A stretch of 64,000 nucleotides of DNA from Microvirga puerhi (lineage in GTDB: Bacteria; Pseudomonadota; Alphaproteobacteria; Rhizobiales; Beijerinckiaceae). Under the pieces are notes generated by a model. It was not told the DNA's origin and searched no databases. It saw nothing but the letters and a program-made list of their open reading frames with translations. A program made the position numbers and the translations under genes. The stretch covers positions 1 through 64,000 of the forward strand of contig NZ_JAIRBM010000009.1 of the NCBI RefSeq assembly GCF_020089865.1. Direction: 5' to 3'. Positions within the stretch are counted from its first letter, which is position 1, and every line of letters begins with the position of its first letter. Shown one piece after another: positions 27,842-37,366 of the stretch.

Positions 27842-28822
27842 TCAGACGATGACGATCAGCAGCAGGAGAGCCAGAAGGCTCCCCTGCAGCACGCAAGCGA
27901 TCTTGTAAATGGTAAGGGCGCGGCGAATGTCCTTCTGCGTTGCGTCAGACGTGCCCTCACCCATCCAATGATCCTCGATCACCAGACCGTCGTAAGTGCG
28001 AGGACCGGCAAGGCGAAGCGACAAAGCACCAGCCATCGCCGCTTCCGGCCAACCCGCGTTGGGCGAGCGATGACGACGCGCATCGCGGACAACGGCTTCC
28101 AACGCAGCCAATGCGCTGCATCCCGGAACCAAGGCCGCAGCCAGAACGAGCAGGCAGGCGGAAAGGCGCGACGCCGGCAGATTCATCCAGTCGTCGAGCC
28201 GGGCAGCAGACCAACCATAGGCTTCGTAGCGCAAGGAGCGGTGGCCTATCATGCTGTCGGCCGTATTGACGGCCTTGTAGACGGCACCTCCTGCAATTCC
28301 ACCGAGAGCCGTATAGAACGCGGGAGCAACAATGCCGTCGGAAAAATTCTCGGCCAGACTTTCGATCGCCGCCCGTACAACGGCGGCCTCGTCAAGAGAG
28401 CGTGGGTCACGGCCGACGATGTGAGAGACCGCGCGACGCGCCTCGTCGATACCAATATCGAGCCCCTCGGCGACGCGGGCAACATGCTCACTGAGACTGC
28501 GCTGCGCGACGAGACTGCTCGCCAGGACGCCGAGGGGCAGAACAGCCCAAACGCCGAATGCCCAGCGCGACAACAGGTCAAGCGCCAAGGCGAATCCGGC
28601 GACGACAGCAACCAGCATGAGCAGGGCGAGGACGCCGCGCCATCGACGAATCCGAGGGGCGCAGGCAGGATCGTTCAGACGCTTTTCAAGCGCAGCGATC
28701 GCGGCTCCGATCCATGTCACCGGATGCCCGATGCGATCAAAGAGCCGCGATGGGTAGCCGATACCGGCCTCGACAATCAGCGCAGACAGGGCAACGGGAA
28801 GTCCAGTGAATAGGAAATGCAT
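27842..28822 (-). CDS. cobD: Adenosylcobinamide-phosphate synthase
   Basis: An inner-membrane enzyme of 326 residues (CobD/CbiB) that attaches the aminopropanol arm to adenosylcobyric acid. Motifs are the N-terminal GYPSRLFDRIGHPVTWIG, SLAENFSDGIVAPAFYTALGG, AVNTADSMIGHRS and RLAGPRTYDG. Four to five membrane segments are evident. The ATG at 28822 gives only a 19-bp gap to the divergent cobC start; an upstream in-frame start at 28858 would overlap cobC and is less likely. Confidence 0.94.
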   Translation of the reverse strand: MHFLFTGLPVALSALIVEAGIGYPSRLFDRIGHPVTWIGAAIAALEKRLNDPACAPRIRRWRGVLALLMLVAVVAGFALALDLLSRWAFGVWAVLPLGVLASSLVAQRSLSEHVARVAEGLDIGIDEARRAVSHIVGRDPRSLDEAAVVRAAIESLAENFSDGIVAPAFYTALGGIAGGAVYKAVNTADSMIGHRSLRYEAYGWSAARLDDWMNLPASRLSACLLVLAAALVPGCSALAALEAVVRDARRHRSPNAGWPEAAMAGALSLRLAGPRTYDGLVIEDHWMGEGTSDATQKDIRRALTIYKIACVLQGSLLALLLLIVIV

Positions 28823-28841
28823 CGAACTCAGGGCGGACACG

Positions 28842-29822
28842 ATGGAACACGGCGGCAATCTTCATGACGCAAAAGCGCGCTTCCCGAAAGCGCCGGAGCC
28901 CTGGATCGATCTGTCGACAGGCATCAATCCCCGCGCTTATCCCGTGCCGCCTCTCGATCCCGAGATCTTTCACCGCCTGCCCTCGCCCCAACAGGTCCGC
29001 GCGTGCGAGCGCATCGCCGCCCAGGCCTATGGGGTCGGCGATCCCGAATGTCTTGTAGCGGCAGCCGGATCACAGGCTCTGATCGGCCTCCTGCCGCGCC
29101 TGCGACCTCCAGGCCGTGTCGCCATCATCGGTCCAACCTATAGCGAGCACGAACTGAGCTGGTCGCGACATGGCCATCGGGTCCTGTCGATGGCCGATCT
29201 CGACGCTGCGCTTGCGGCACAAGCGGACGTCATCGTTGTGGTGAATCCCAACAATCCGGATGGGCGCGTCATTCCATCACAACGATTGGCGGACGCTGCG
29301 CAGCTCCTCGCGACACGAGGCGGTTGGCTGGTGATCGACGAAGCCTTCGCCGATCTGGAGCCCGGTCATTCCGTCGCAGGCGGTTCGCTCGCCAACACCA
29401 TCGTGCTCCGGTCCGTCGGCAAGGCTTATGGTCTGGCCGGCCTGCGTCTTGGGTTTGCCGTGGCATGGCCAGCGCAGGCACAGGCGATCCGGGACAATCT
29501 CGGCCCCTGGGCCGTTTCGGGGCCGGCGCTCGCCCTGGGATCTCAAGCCCTTGCAGACCAAGCATGGCTGTCCGCGGAAAGGTCCCGGCTGAGCCGAGCC
29601 TCCCATCGTCTCGATGCACTTCTGCACCGGGCGGGCTTTGAACTGATCGGTGGAACCTGCTTGTTCCGACTTGCGCGCCACGAAGTGGCCGCGCAGTATT
29701 TCGAACGTCTCGCAGGCTGCGGGATCTGGGTTCGATCCTTCGCGTTCGATCCGGCACTGCTTCGCTTTGGTATACCTAAAGAAGAAGAGTGGAATCGCTT
29801 AGAAAAAGCAATTTCCGACTAA
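28842..29822 (+). CDS. cobC: Threonine-phosphate decarboxylase
   Basis: PLP enzyme of the histidinol-phosphate aminotransferase family that makes aminopropanol phosphate for the B12 nucleotide loop. 326 residues: N-terminal DLSTGINPRAYP, AGSQALIGLLPRL, substrate region GPTYSEHELSW, VVNPNNPDGR, the pyridine-contacting Asp in VIDEAFADL, and Schiff-base Lys in VLRSVGKAYGLAGLRLGF. ATG 28842 has an AGGG site about nine bases upstream. Its product is used by the CobD protein encoded on the opposite strand next door. Confidence 0.92.
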   Translation: MEHGGNLHDAKARFPKAPEPWIDLSTGINPRAYPVPPLDPEIFHRLPSPQQVRACERIAAQAYGVGDPECLVAAAGSQALIGLLPRLRPPGRVAIIGPTYSEHELSWSRHGHRVLSMADLDAALAAQADVIVVVNPNNPDGRVIPSQRLADAAQLLATRGGWLVIDEAFADLEPGHSVAGGSLANTIVLRSVGKAYGLAGLRLGFAVAWPAQAQAIRDNLGPWAVSGPALALGSQALADQAWLSAERSRLSRASHRLDALLHRAGFELIGGTCLFRLARHEVAAQYFERLAGCGIWVRSFAFDPALLRFGIPKEEEWNRLEKAISD

Positions 29823-30007
29823 AGCATTACGGAATCCCCCTCTATTCGAATGGCGACTTCCGGTCGCACCCGAAAATATACTTGGAACCCATAAGGCCAA
29901 GCTGACCTATTCTTGACATATCAGGAGGTCAACAAGAGCGGGTTCTAACCATAAAGGACCGCACGCACGCTTCGCGGCAGCGCGGTATTTCTTCGGGGGC
30001 TCCCTGC

Positions 30008-31183
30008 ATGACTGTCGACCTGACAGCGTCTTCTGACGCTCGCCAGCCACTCAGCCTTTGCGATTCCAACGAACCGATTCATTGGCTTACCCCGCGGGGC
30101 GTAGCTCAGAAAGGCGACCGGTCGCCCCTGTTGCGCTCTCTGCTGCGCTTCACGTCGAGCCTCGGCCTTAGCGCCTGCCTGACGGTCGCCACCGCCTCAG
30201 CCGCCATCGCGCCGGCAGCGGCGGCCGGCCAAGATGCCTTATCGCTGCCCGAGCCCCAGCTGGAGCCCCAGCCCGCTGCCCAGATCGACCTCTCGGATGC
30301 CCCTGTCACCGGGACCATTCGCGTGGCCTCACTCGATCCGGCACCTGCCGCCCTTTCAGCCATGGCCGATCCCCTGGAAGCGATCGTTCCTGTCGAGCCG
30401 GCCGATACGGACAACGTCCGGGCGCGAATCATCACCTCACTGCCCCTGACTCCCGCCCCCGAATCGGTACGGGACGAAGGGTCACAGGTCCTGGCAAAGG
30501 CCAACGAGCATATGACCTTCGACACCATGCGTGTGCCGCGCTGGATTGTGGACACGATCCTCCGGGCCTCCGAGGCGACGGGCGTCGATCCGGTCTACAT
30601 GATGGCCCTGGCCGACAAGGAATCGAGCTTTCTGCCCGAGAACCGCGCGTCGACATCCTCCGCGGAAGGACTGTTCCAGTTCGTGACCAGCACCTGGCTC
30701 GAAGTCGTTCGTTCCTTCGGCGCCAAATACGGCTTCCGGGCGGAAGCGGAAGCGATCCAGTCCGTGGACGGGCAGCTGAGCGTTGCCGAAGGCCCCATGC
30801 GCGAGCACATTCTCGGCCTTCGCCGCAATCCTTTCGTATCGGCTCTGATGGCTGCCGAAATGCTAAAGCGTGACCGTACCAAGATCGAAGCCCGACTCGG
30901 GCGCACCATCACCCGGTCCGAATTCTATCTGGCGCATTTCTTCGGGGTCGATAGCGCCGGCAAGTTCATCGCGCTGCTCGACAACAAGCCCAAGCAGAGC
31001 GCATCCCGCGTCTTCCCCGCTGCAGCCAAGGCCAACCGGACCCTCTTCTTCGCCAAGGCTGGGCGCAAGACCAGGCAGCTTTCGGTCGCGGAAGTTTACG
31101 GCAAGATCGACGGCATGATCGACAAGCGGCTCAGCCGCTACGAAGACGTCTCGACGGTCGCCGTCTCGGACGCCAATCTTTAA
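30008..31183 (+). CDS. Periplasmic lytic transglycosylase-like protein
   Basis: A 391-residue protein. A long N-terminal segment leads to a hydrophobic export stretch only around residues 42-75 (SLLRFTSSLGLSACLTVATASAAIAPAAAA), longer than a standard signal peptide. A proline/acidic linker follows. The SLT-like domain (about 175-330) has the catalytic Glu in ALADKESSFLPENRASTSSAEGLFQF and a late YLAHFFG motif. It probably cleaves peptidoglycan strands. The N-terminal extension could mean that the true start is internal, but no better ATG is present. Monocistronic, between cobC and a convergent MFS gene. Confidence 0.8.
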   Translation: MTVDLTASSDARQPLSLCDSNEPIHWLTPRGVAQKGDRSPLLRSLLRFTSSLGLSACLTVATASAAIAPAAAAGQDALSLPEPQLEPQPAAQIDLSDAPVTGTIRVASLDPAPAALSAMADPLEAIVPVEPADTDNVRARIITSLPLTPAPESVRDEGSQVLAKANEHMTFDTMRVPRWIVDTILRASEATGVDPVYMMALADKESSFLPENRASTSSAEGLFQFVTSTWLEVVRSFGAKYGFRAEAEAIQSVDGQLSVAEGPMREHILGLRRNPFVSALMAAEMLKRDRTKIEARLGRTITRSEFYLAHFFGVDSAGKFIALLDNKPKQSASRVFPAAAKANRTLFFAKAGRKTRQLSVAEVYGKIDGMIDKRLSRYEDVSTVAVSDANL

Positions 31184-31195
31184 TCGTCGGCGACG

Positions 31196-32467
31196 CTATT
31201 TCGCATCGGTCGTCTCTTCGGCCATCGTCCGCTCGCTAGCCTCGGCCACATCGCCTCGCGGCGCCATGACTGCCGTCGGAGAGCTCGTCGGCGTCACATC
31301 GACGAAGCCGCCCTTCGCGGGCTCCCGCTTCTGCTGACGAATACGCACGATGACGAACACGGCGAGGAGCAGGCAGACGACTGCCGAATAGATGAACAGC
31401 CCCCCGGGTCCGAGAGTAGACATGGCCATGGCGCCGAAAAGGGGTCCGATGGTCACTCCGACCGCCCAGGAGAACAGCAGCGTTCCAATGGTCGAGATGA
31501 TGTGCTCAGGCTCGATGATGTCGCAGGCATGGGCGACGCAGACGGAATAGATGCACAGCGCAAAGCCGCCCCACGCTGCGAAAGCCCAGATGATCAGAGC
31601 CCCTGCCCCGCTCATGCTGGCGAACAAGATGACAACCGACACGACGCTCGTGCCAGCAGCCAGGCCTGCGATCACATAGCGGCGGTCCCAATGGTCCGAC
31701 AGCCATCCGAGAGGCCATTGCAGAAGGAGGCTTCCGGCCTGCAACGCGAACAGGAGAGCCGCCGCCTCTCCTTGATTGAGACCGATGCTGATGCCGAAAA
31801 CCGGCGTGATGGCGACGACAGGTCCGTTGACCAGCCCGACGATGAAGGAGCCGACGACAGCGGAGGGAGCGGCGAGAAACAGACTTTTCACGCGGATCCG
31901 GACGCTGCGCGGCGCAGGCGGCTCCTGCGTCGTCGTCGCGGCGATCGGCAGCAGCGACAGCGACATCAAGGCGCTCGCCGCCATGAAGAGACCGTCGGAA
32001 CGGATGTCGCCCAGAGCGATGCCCAGGGGAGAGAGCATCAGGGCAATCTTCGTACAGATCATGTAGACCGACAGGATCCGGCCGCGATGGCTCGAGGTCG
32101 CACGGGCACTGATCCAGCCGTCCGTCGCCGTAAAGACGCAGGCGAAGGTGACGCCGCTCAGACCGCGCAGCAGAGCCCATGTGAGAGTGCTTTCAGCTGA
32201 TGCCATCGTCAGGATGACCACAGCCGCAATCGCCGCAAGGCTCGCGAAGGCGCGAATATAGCCGACATGGCGGATGAAAGCCGGTGCCAGAAAGCATCCG
32301 GACGAGAAACCCAAACCATAGGCGGCTGCGACGATGCCGATGGAGGAAATCGACAGGCCCGATGCCTGCATCCGAAGCGGCATCAGGGCCTGGAGCAGTC
32401 CGTTGCCGATCTGCAGCAACGTGGTCGCAGCCGTGATGGTCCAGATGAGGGAGAGGGGCGAGTTCAC
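31196..32467 (-). CDS. MFS transporter, YcaD-like
   Basis: A 423-residue major facilitator superfamily protein with 12 predicted membrane segments and a long polar C-terminal tail (about residues 385-423). The first half shows LLQIGNGLLQALMPLRMQASGLS and LRGLSGVTFACVFTATDGWIS, as in YcaD/UMF2-type carriers; the substrate of this group is unknown. The A-motif-like loop between segments 8 and 9 reads WLSDHWDRRYV. It converges on the lytic transglycosylase gene. Confidence 0.85.
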   Translation of the reverse strand: MNSPLSLIWTITAATTLLQIGNGLLQALMPLRMQASGLSISSIGIVAAAYGLGFSSGCFLAPAFIRHVGYIRAFASLAAIAAVVILTMASAESTLTWALLRGLSGVTFACVFTATDGWISARATSSHRGRILSVYMICTKIALMLSPLGIALGDIRSDGLFMAASALMSLSLLPIAATTTQEPPAPRSVRIRVKSLFLAAPSAVVGSFIVGLVNGPVVAITPVFGISIGLNQGEAAALLFALQAGSLLLQWPLGWLSDHWDRRYVIAGLAAGTSVVSVVILFASMSGAGALIIWAFAAWGGFALCIYSVCVAHACDIIEPEHIISTIGTLLFSWAVGVTIGPLFGAMAMSTLGPGGLFIYSAVVCLLLAVFVIVRIRQQKREPAKGGFVDVTPTSSPTAVMAPRGDVAEASERTMAEETTDAK

Positions 32468-32616
32468 AATGGAAAGCAGCGGCGATTAAAGGCGCATGCG
32501 CGCGGGTCGTCCGCTAAGAGACTCCAGCCTCCCAGAGAGATCAAGAGTCGTTATCGCATACGGCGGATGTTTTTGAGAATCCTGTCGGCCGCGTCGATCG
32601 ACCGGCAGGAATGCGA

Positions 32617-32862
32617 TCAGCATGCCTTGCAGGTGTCGCGGACACCCTTCTGGAAGCTCGCGAAAAGATAGAAGCCATTGAAGCGCACGCCGGCCACTGC
32701 GGCCTTGTCGTCGAAGCCGAGGGGAGGTTTGCGAAGGTTGTCAACCTTTCCGGCGAATTCCCAATCCGGCGCACTCACGAACCGCGGCACGGAGCGCTCC
32801 TCCGGCACGGCACATGACAGGCCGTCAGGTCCTGTGTTTCGGAACAGGTTGTAAGCAGACAT
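32617..32862 (-). CDS. Conserved small protein, unknown function
   Basis: An 81-residue protein with a strong AGGAGGA ribosome-binding site seven bases before the ATG at 32862; an upstream in-frame start at 32931 is dispensable. Residues are balanced, with an N-terminal LFRNTGPDGLSCAVPEERSVP and a C-terminal KAAVAGVRFNGFYLFASFQKGV. I recall similar small proteins in Rhizobiales but no assigned function. Two cysteines (CKAC) close the chain. Confidence 0.65.
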   Translation of the reverse strand: MSAYNLFRNTGPDGLSCAVPEERSVPRFVSAPDWEFAGKVDNLRKPPLGFDDKAAVAGVRFNGFYLFASFQKGVRDTCKAC

Positions 32863-33076
32863 GCTGATCCTCCTCGATCGATTTTCGACGCGAATCGCAA
32901 CACTTACGGGGTCAGCACTGTGCTGACACACCTAGGCGGGAATGTGTTCTTGTTACGCCCGGACATGGGCGGAAGGGATGAATCGGAAGGGCGGCAGCAG
33001 CGGTTTTTCTTTGTGTTAGGCTTACAGTCTAGCCTGACCTCGGCGGAATTAGAAAGCAGCCAAAGGGAGTAGCGAC

Positions 33077-34834
33077 ATGACGGCAAGAGACTTGAACTGG
33101 CGGATTCTGGTCGGCCTCGGCCTCCTAGCCACAGCGCCAATGACTTCGCCCGCTCTGGCGCAGCCCGTTGCGCCCTCGCCCGAAGCTCCCACCGGTCGGA
33201 CCGCAAAATCCATCGAAACGACAACGAAGGATATGGTAGCGGCGGCCAATCCGCTCGCGGCGCAAGCGGGGCGTGAAATTCTCGCCGCTGGCGGCAGCGC
33301 GGTCGATGCGGCCATCGCCGTGCAACTCGTCCTCAACCTCGTCGAACCGCAGAGCTCCGGCATCGGCGGGGGCGCGTTCATGGTGTTCTGGGACGGAAAG
33401 TCGGTGACGACCCTGGACGGCCGGGAGACAGCGCCGGCAGCGGCCAAGCCCGAGCGATTCCTTGGACCCGACGGCAAGCCCATGAAGTTCTACGACGCCG
33501 TGGTCGGCGGGCGGTCCGTGGGGGTTCCTGGAACCGTGCGCCTCCTGGAAACCGCTCACACCCGCTGGGGCAAGCTCCCCTGGAAGCAGGTGATGGAACC
33601 GGCTATCCGCTTGGCCGAGGACGGCTTTGCCATTTCCCCGCGCCTCAACGGGCTCCTGTCACAGGAGACCTACCTTCAAAACAACGCCGTCGCCCGGGCC
33701 TATTTCTATGAGGCCGACGGCAAGCCGAAAGCGGTCGGGACGATTCTCAAGAATCCGGCTCTCGCCAAGACCCTGAGAACGATTGCCGACAAGGGCGCCG
33801 ATGCCTTCTATACCGGCGAGATCGCCGAGGACATCGTCGCAACCGTGACCAGCCATCCGACCAATCCGGGCGACATGACCCTCGACGATCTCAAGGCCTA
33901 CAAGGTCGTTGAGCGGGAGCCGATCTGCGGCACCTATCGCACCTACAAGGTCTGCGGCATGGCTCCTCCAAGCTCCGGCGGGATCGCCGTCCAGCAGATC
34001 CTCGGTATTCTCGAGACCAAGGATATGGCGGCGATGAAGCCCGGTCCCGAGGCGGCGCACTGGATCGCCGAAGCCGGGCGCCTCGCTTTCGCGGACCGCG
34101 GGCTCTATGTGGCGGATCCGGCCTTCGTGACCGTCCCGGTGAAGGGACTGATCGACCCGGGCTACCTCAGGAGCCGCGCGGCCCTCATCGACGAGAACAA
34201 GTCCATGGGCAAAGCGAAGCCCGGCGAGCCGCCCTTCCAGAAGACCTTTCTCTGGGGCCCCTCGGAGGGCATCGAGTTCGGCACAAGCCATATGTCGATC
34301 GTGGATCGGAACGGCCAGGCCGTCTCCATGACGACGACGATCGAGGATGGTTTCGGCTCGCGGCAGATGACGAAGAGCGGTTTCCTTCTCAATAATGAGC
34401 TGACCGACTTCTCCTTTGCCACCGTCGAAGATGGCAAGCCCGTGGCGAACCGGGTCGAGGCCGGCAAGCGGCCCCGGAGCTCCATGGCGCCGACGATCGT
34501 GCTCGACAAGGACGACAAGCTCTACGCCGTCGTAGGATCGCCCGGCGGCAGCCTGATCATCAACTATGTGGCCAAAGCTCTGGTCGGTATCCTCGACTGG
34601 AGGCTCGACCCCCAGGTTGCCGCCGACCTGCCGAATGTCGGCAGCCGCAACGGACCTACCGAGCTGGAGGCTGGGACGGAGGCTGAAGGCTGGAAGGCCG
34701 GGCTCGAAGCGAAAGGCCATGAGGTCAAGCTGATCGATCAAAATTCCGGCATTCATGCCATCGTCGTAACCCCTGTGGGCTTCGTCGGTGGCGCCGATAG
34801 TCGGCGCGAGGGCGTTGCCATCGGCAACAACTGA
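33077..34834 (+). CDS. ggt: Gamma-glutamyltransferase
   Basis: A periplasmic Ntn-hydrolase of 585 residues that transfers or hydrolyses the gamma-glutamyl group of glutathione. Signal peptide about residues 1-29 (ending ALAQ). The precursor self-cleaves before the nucleophile Thr in EFGTSHMSIVD, giving large and small subunits. Other motifs are GIGGGAFMVFWDGK, DGRETAP and VGSPGGSLIINYV. ATG 33077 follows GGGAG. No glutathione-uptake genes are adjacent. Confidence 0.95.
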   Translation: MTARDLNWRILVGLGLLATAPMTSPALAQPVAPSPEAPTGRTAKSIETTTKDMVAAANPLAAQAGREILAAGGSAVDAAIAVQLVLNLVEPQSSGIGGGAFMVFWDGKSVTTLDGRETAPAAAKPERFLGPDGKPMKFYDAVVGGRSVGVPGTVRLLETAHTRWGKLPWKQVMEPAIRLAEDGFAISPRLNGLLSQETYLQNNAVARAYFYEADGKPKAVGTILKNPALAKTLRTIADKGADAFYTGEIAEDIVATVTSHPTNPGDMTLDDLKAYKVVEREPICGTYRTYKVCGMAPPSSGGIAVQQILGILETKDMAAMKPGPEAAHWIAEAGRLAFADRGLYVADPAFVTVPVKGLIDPGYLRSRAALIDENKSMGKAKPGEPPFQKTFLWGPSEGIEFGTSHMSIVDRNGQAVSMTTTIEDGFGSRQMTKSGFLLNNELTDFSFATVEDGKPVANRVEAGKRPRSSMAPTIVLDKDDKLYAVVGSPGGSLIINYVAKALVGILDWRLDPQVAADLPNVGSRNGPTELEAGTEAEGWKAGLEAKGHEVKLIDQNSGIHAIVVTPVGFVGGADSRREGVAIGNN

Positions 34835-34916
34835 ACGGCATCATAGCTTGCATTCCTCGCCCGCGAGGCCGAGGAATGCTTCGATTTCGAACCATGGATA
34901 GTCTTCAAGGGGCCTC

Positions 34917-35975
34917 ATGAAGCGTTTTCTAGTCACCGGCGGAGCAGGTTTCATCGGCTCTGCGGTCGTTCGCATGCTCGTGCGCGAGACGCCCCATACG
35001 GTGCTCGTGGTCGACAAGCTGACCTATGCAGGCAATCTCGATTCCTTGAAGCCGGTGGCCAACAACCCGCGCTACCAGTTCGAACAGGCCGATATCGCGG
35101 ATGCCGAGGCCATGCGCGGCATCGTCGAGGCCTTCCGGCCTGACGTCGTGATGCATCTGGCCGCCGAAAGCCATGTGGACCGGTCCATCGACGGTCCGGG
35201 GGAATTCATTCAGACCAACATCATCGGAACCTATGCCCTGCTGCAGGCCGCCCTCGGCTACTGGCGCCAGCTTGCGCCGGAGAAGCAGAAGGATTTCCGC
35301 TTCCATCACATCTCGACCGACGAGGTCTTCGGATCCCTCGGCGAGGACGGCCTCTTCCACGAGGACTATCCCTATCAACCGACCTCTCCGTACTCGGCCT
35401 CCAAGGCCGCGTCCGACCATCTGGTCCGAGCTTGGCACCACACCTACGGTCTGCCGACCCTCGTGACGAACTGCTCCAACAATTACGGCCCATACCACTT
35501 CCCCGAGAAGCTGATCCCGCTCACGATCCTCAATGCCCTGGAGGGCAAACCCCTGCCCGTCTACGGCAAGGGCGAGAATATCCGCGATTGGCTTTTCGTG
35601 GACGACCACGCCCGGGCGCTGATCCTGGCCGCAGAAAGGGCCATTCCCGGCGCGACCTATGCCATCGGCGGCCATAACGAGCGCCGCAATATCGACGTTG
35701 TGCAGGGAATCTGCGCGATTTTGGACGAACTTGCGCCCCGCCTCTCCATCGGATCACGTCAGAATCTGATCACGTTCGTGAGTGACCGGCCGGGCCACGA
35801 CCTGCGCTACGCCATCGATGCCGCGAGGATCGAGCGCGAGCTGGGCTGGCGCCCGGTCGAGACCTTCGAAAGCGGCCTGCGCAAGACCGTGGAATGGTAT
35901 CTGGCCAACCAGGAATGGTGGGAGCGGGTGCGGTCAGGGGTTTATCGTGGCGAGCGCCTGGGGCTTTCGGCCTGA
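34917..35975 (+). CDS. rfbB: dTDP-glucose 4,6-dehydratase
   Basis: A short-chain dehydrogenase/reductase of 352 residues forming dTDP-4-keto-6-deoxyglucose. It has the NAD-binding [12 protein letters not shown] at the N-terminus, [10 protein letters not shown] (active-site Thr-Asp-Glu), [11 protein letters not shown] (YxxxK) and [15 protein letters not shown], with full family length. The usual partners rfbA, rfbC and rfbD are absent here, so the gene stands alone between ggt and metZ. It has an AAGGGG ribosome-binding site seven bases before the ATG. Confidence 0.93.
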   Translation: MKRFLVTGGAGFIGSAVVRMLVRETPHTVLVVDKLTYAGNLDSLKPVANNPRYQFEQADIADAEAMRGIVEAFRPDVVMHLAAESHVDRSIDGPGEFIQTNIIGTYALLQAALGYWRQLAPEKQKDFRFHHISTDEVFGSLGEDGLFHEDYPYQPTSPYSASKAASDHLVRAWHHTYGLPTLVTNCSNNYGPYHFPEKLIPLTILNALEGKPLPVYGKGENIRDWLFVDDHARALILAAERAIPGATYAIGGHNERRNIDVVQGICAILDELAPRLSIGSRQNLITFVSDRPGHDLRYAIDAARIERELGWRPVETFESGLRKTVEWYLANQEWWERVRSGVYRGERLGLSA

Positions 35976-36000
35976 AATTTGCTCTTTAAGGGCCGATCGA

Positions 36001-36080
36001 GGAGCAATTTGTTCTCCGGTCCACATGACCGCTGGACAAATTCTTCCAAAGGGACGATTGTTCTTTTTACAGAACAAACA
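36001..36080 (+). ncRNA. Structured 5' leader of metZ (unclassified)
   Basis: The 117-bp gap before metZ contains complementary segments that can pair in competing or pseudoknotted ways: GGAG/CTCC (36001-36004 with 36014-36017), and AATTTG in that loop (36006-36011) with CAAATT (36037-36042). TCCA/TGGA (36020-36023 with 36033-36036) can also pair. A separate perfect hairpin TTGTTCT/AGAACAA (36059-36078) follows. No ribosome-binding site precedes the metZ ATG. Methionine genes in this group often have SAM-II riboswitches, but the SAM-II core bases are not present. Confidence 0.4.
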
Positions 36081-36092
36081 TGCCCTAAACCG

Positions 36093-37280
36093 ATGACCGA
36101 CCCAAACCACACCTATCATCTCGAAACCCGCCTCGTTCATGAAGGCCAGACCCGGACGCCCTATGGCGAGACCTCCGAGGCCCTCTTCCTGACGCAGGGC
36201 TTCATCTATGAGACCGCCGAGACGGCCGAGCGCCGCTTCCTCAATGAGGAACAGGGCTACAGCTATACCCGCTACTCCAATCCGACGATCACCATGTTCG
36301 AGGAGCGGATTGCCGGTCTCGAAGGCGCGGAGATGGCCCAGGCGACGGCCACCGGCATGGCGGCGGTGACGGCCGCGATGATGGGCCAAGTCCAGGCCGG
36401 AGATCATGTCGTGGCTGCGCGGGCCCTGTTCGGCTCGTGCCGATGGATCGTGGAAGATCTCTTTCCGCGCTTTGGCGTCGGCTGCACCCTCGTCGACGGT
36501 CCCGATCTCGATGCTTGGCGCCGAGCGGTCCGGCCCGAGACCAAGGCCTTCCTCCTCGAAACGCCTTCTAATCCGAGCCTCGAGATCATCGACATCGCAG
36601 GGGTCGCTGCCATCGCGCATGAGGCCGGAGCGACGCTGACGGTCGACAATGTCTTCGCGACACCCCTGTTCCAGAAGCCGCTCGCCCTCGGTGCCGACTG
36701 TGTCGTCTACTCGGCAACCAAGCACATCGATGGGCAGGGCCGATGTCTCGGCGGCGTCATCCTGGCTTCGCAGGAATTCATCGAGACGAAAGTGCAGCAA
36801 TTTCTGCGCATGACGGGGCCTTCGATCTCGCCGTTCAATGCCTGGGTTCTTCTCAAGGGTCTCGAAACCCTGCCCTTGCGCGTCGAGCGCCAGACGGACA
36901 CCGCAGGCTTTCTCGCCGATGAGCTGCACGGCCACGACAAGGTTCGGCGCCTGACCTATCCCGGCCGTCCGGACCATCCCCAGGCGGAGTTGATCAAACG
37001 CCAGATGAGCGGCGGCTCGACGATGATCGCTCTCGACGTGAAAGGCGGCAAGGAAGGGGCCTTCCGGTTTATGAATGCGCTTCGACTGATCCGCATTTCC
37101 AACAACCTCGGCGATGCGAAGAGTCTGGTCACTCATCCGGCCACCACCACGCATGGGCGATTCACGCCGGAGCTACGCGCCGAGATGGGCATTACGGATG
37201 GACTGGTACGCCTGTCGGTGGGGCTTGAGCATCGGGACGATCTCCTGGTGGATCTGACTCAGGCACTGGCGCAGGTCTGA
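36093..37280 (+). CDS. metZ: O-succinylhomoserine sulfhydrylase
   Basis: PLP-dependent Cys/Met-metabolism family enzyme (395 residues) making homocysteine directly from O-succinylhomoserine and sulfide. Motifs are RYSNPTITMFEERI, the GMAAVTAAMM helix, LLETPSNPSLEI, pyridine-contacting Asp in LTVDNVFATPL, and Schiff-base Lys in YSATKHIDGQGR. The start MTDPNHTYHLETR is where homologues begin, although no Shine-Dalgarno is visible; the in-frame upstream extension to 35979 is rejected. A structured leader precedes it. Confidence 0.93.
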   Translation: MTDPNHTYHLETRLVHEGQTRTPYGETSEALFLTQGFIYETAETAERRFLNEEQGYSYTRYSNPTITMFEERIAGLEGAEMAQATATGMAAVTAAMMGQVQAGDHVVAARALFGSCRWIVEDLFPRFGVGCTLVDGPDLDAWRRAVRPETKAFLLETPSNPSLEIIDIAGVAAIAHEAGATLTVDNVFATPLFQKPLALGADCVVYSATKHIDGQGRCLGGVILASQEFIETKVQQFLRMTGPSISPFNAWVLLKGLETLPLRVERQTDTAGFLADELHGHDKVRRLTYPGRPDHPQAELIKRQMSGGSTMIALDVKGGKEGAFRFMNALRLIRISNNLGDAKSLVTHPATTTHGRFTPELRAEMGITDGLVRLSVGLEHRDDLLVDLTQALAQV

Positions 37281-37366
37281 CCCTGGCCGCGAGCCTCCGG
37301 GTTCGTTCATGCTCTCGCCACAGTTACGCCCAACCTTCTCCGTTCCACCAGACCGGAGGAAACGAG

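Noticed and set aside
36001..36092. SAM-II riboswitch before metZ
   Set aside because: The pseudoknot topology is suggestive, but the conserved bases of SAM-II (GAUUU and GCUAAA-type core) are not found, so it is reported only as an unclassified leader.
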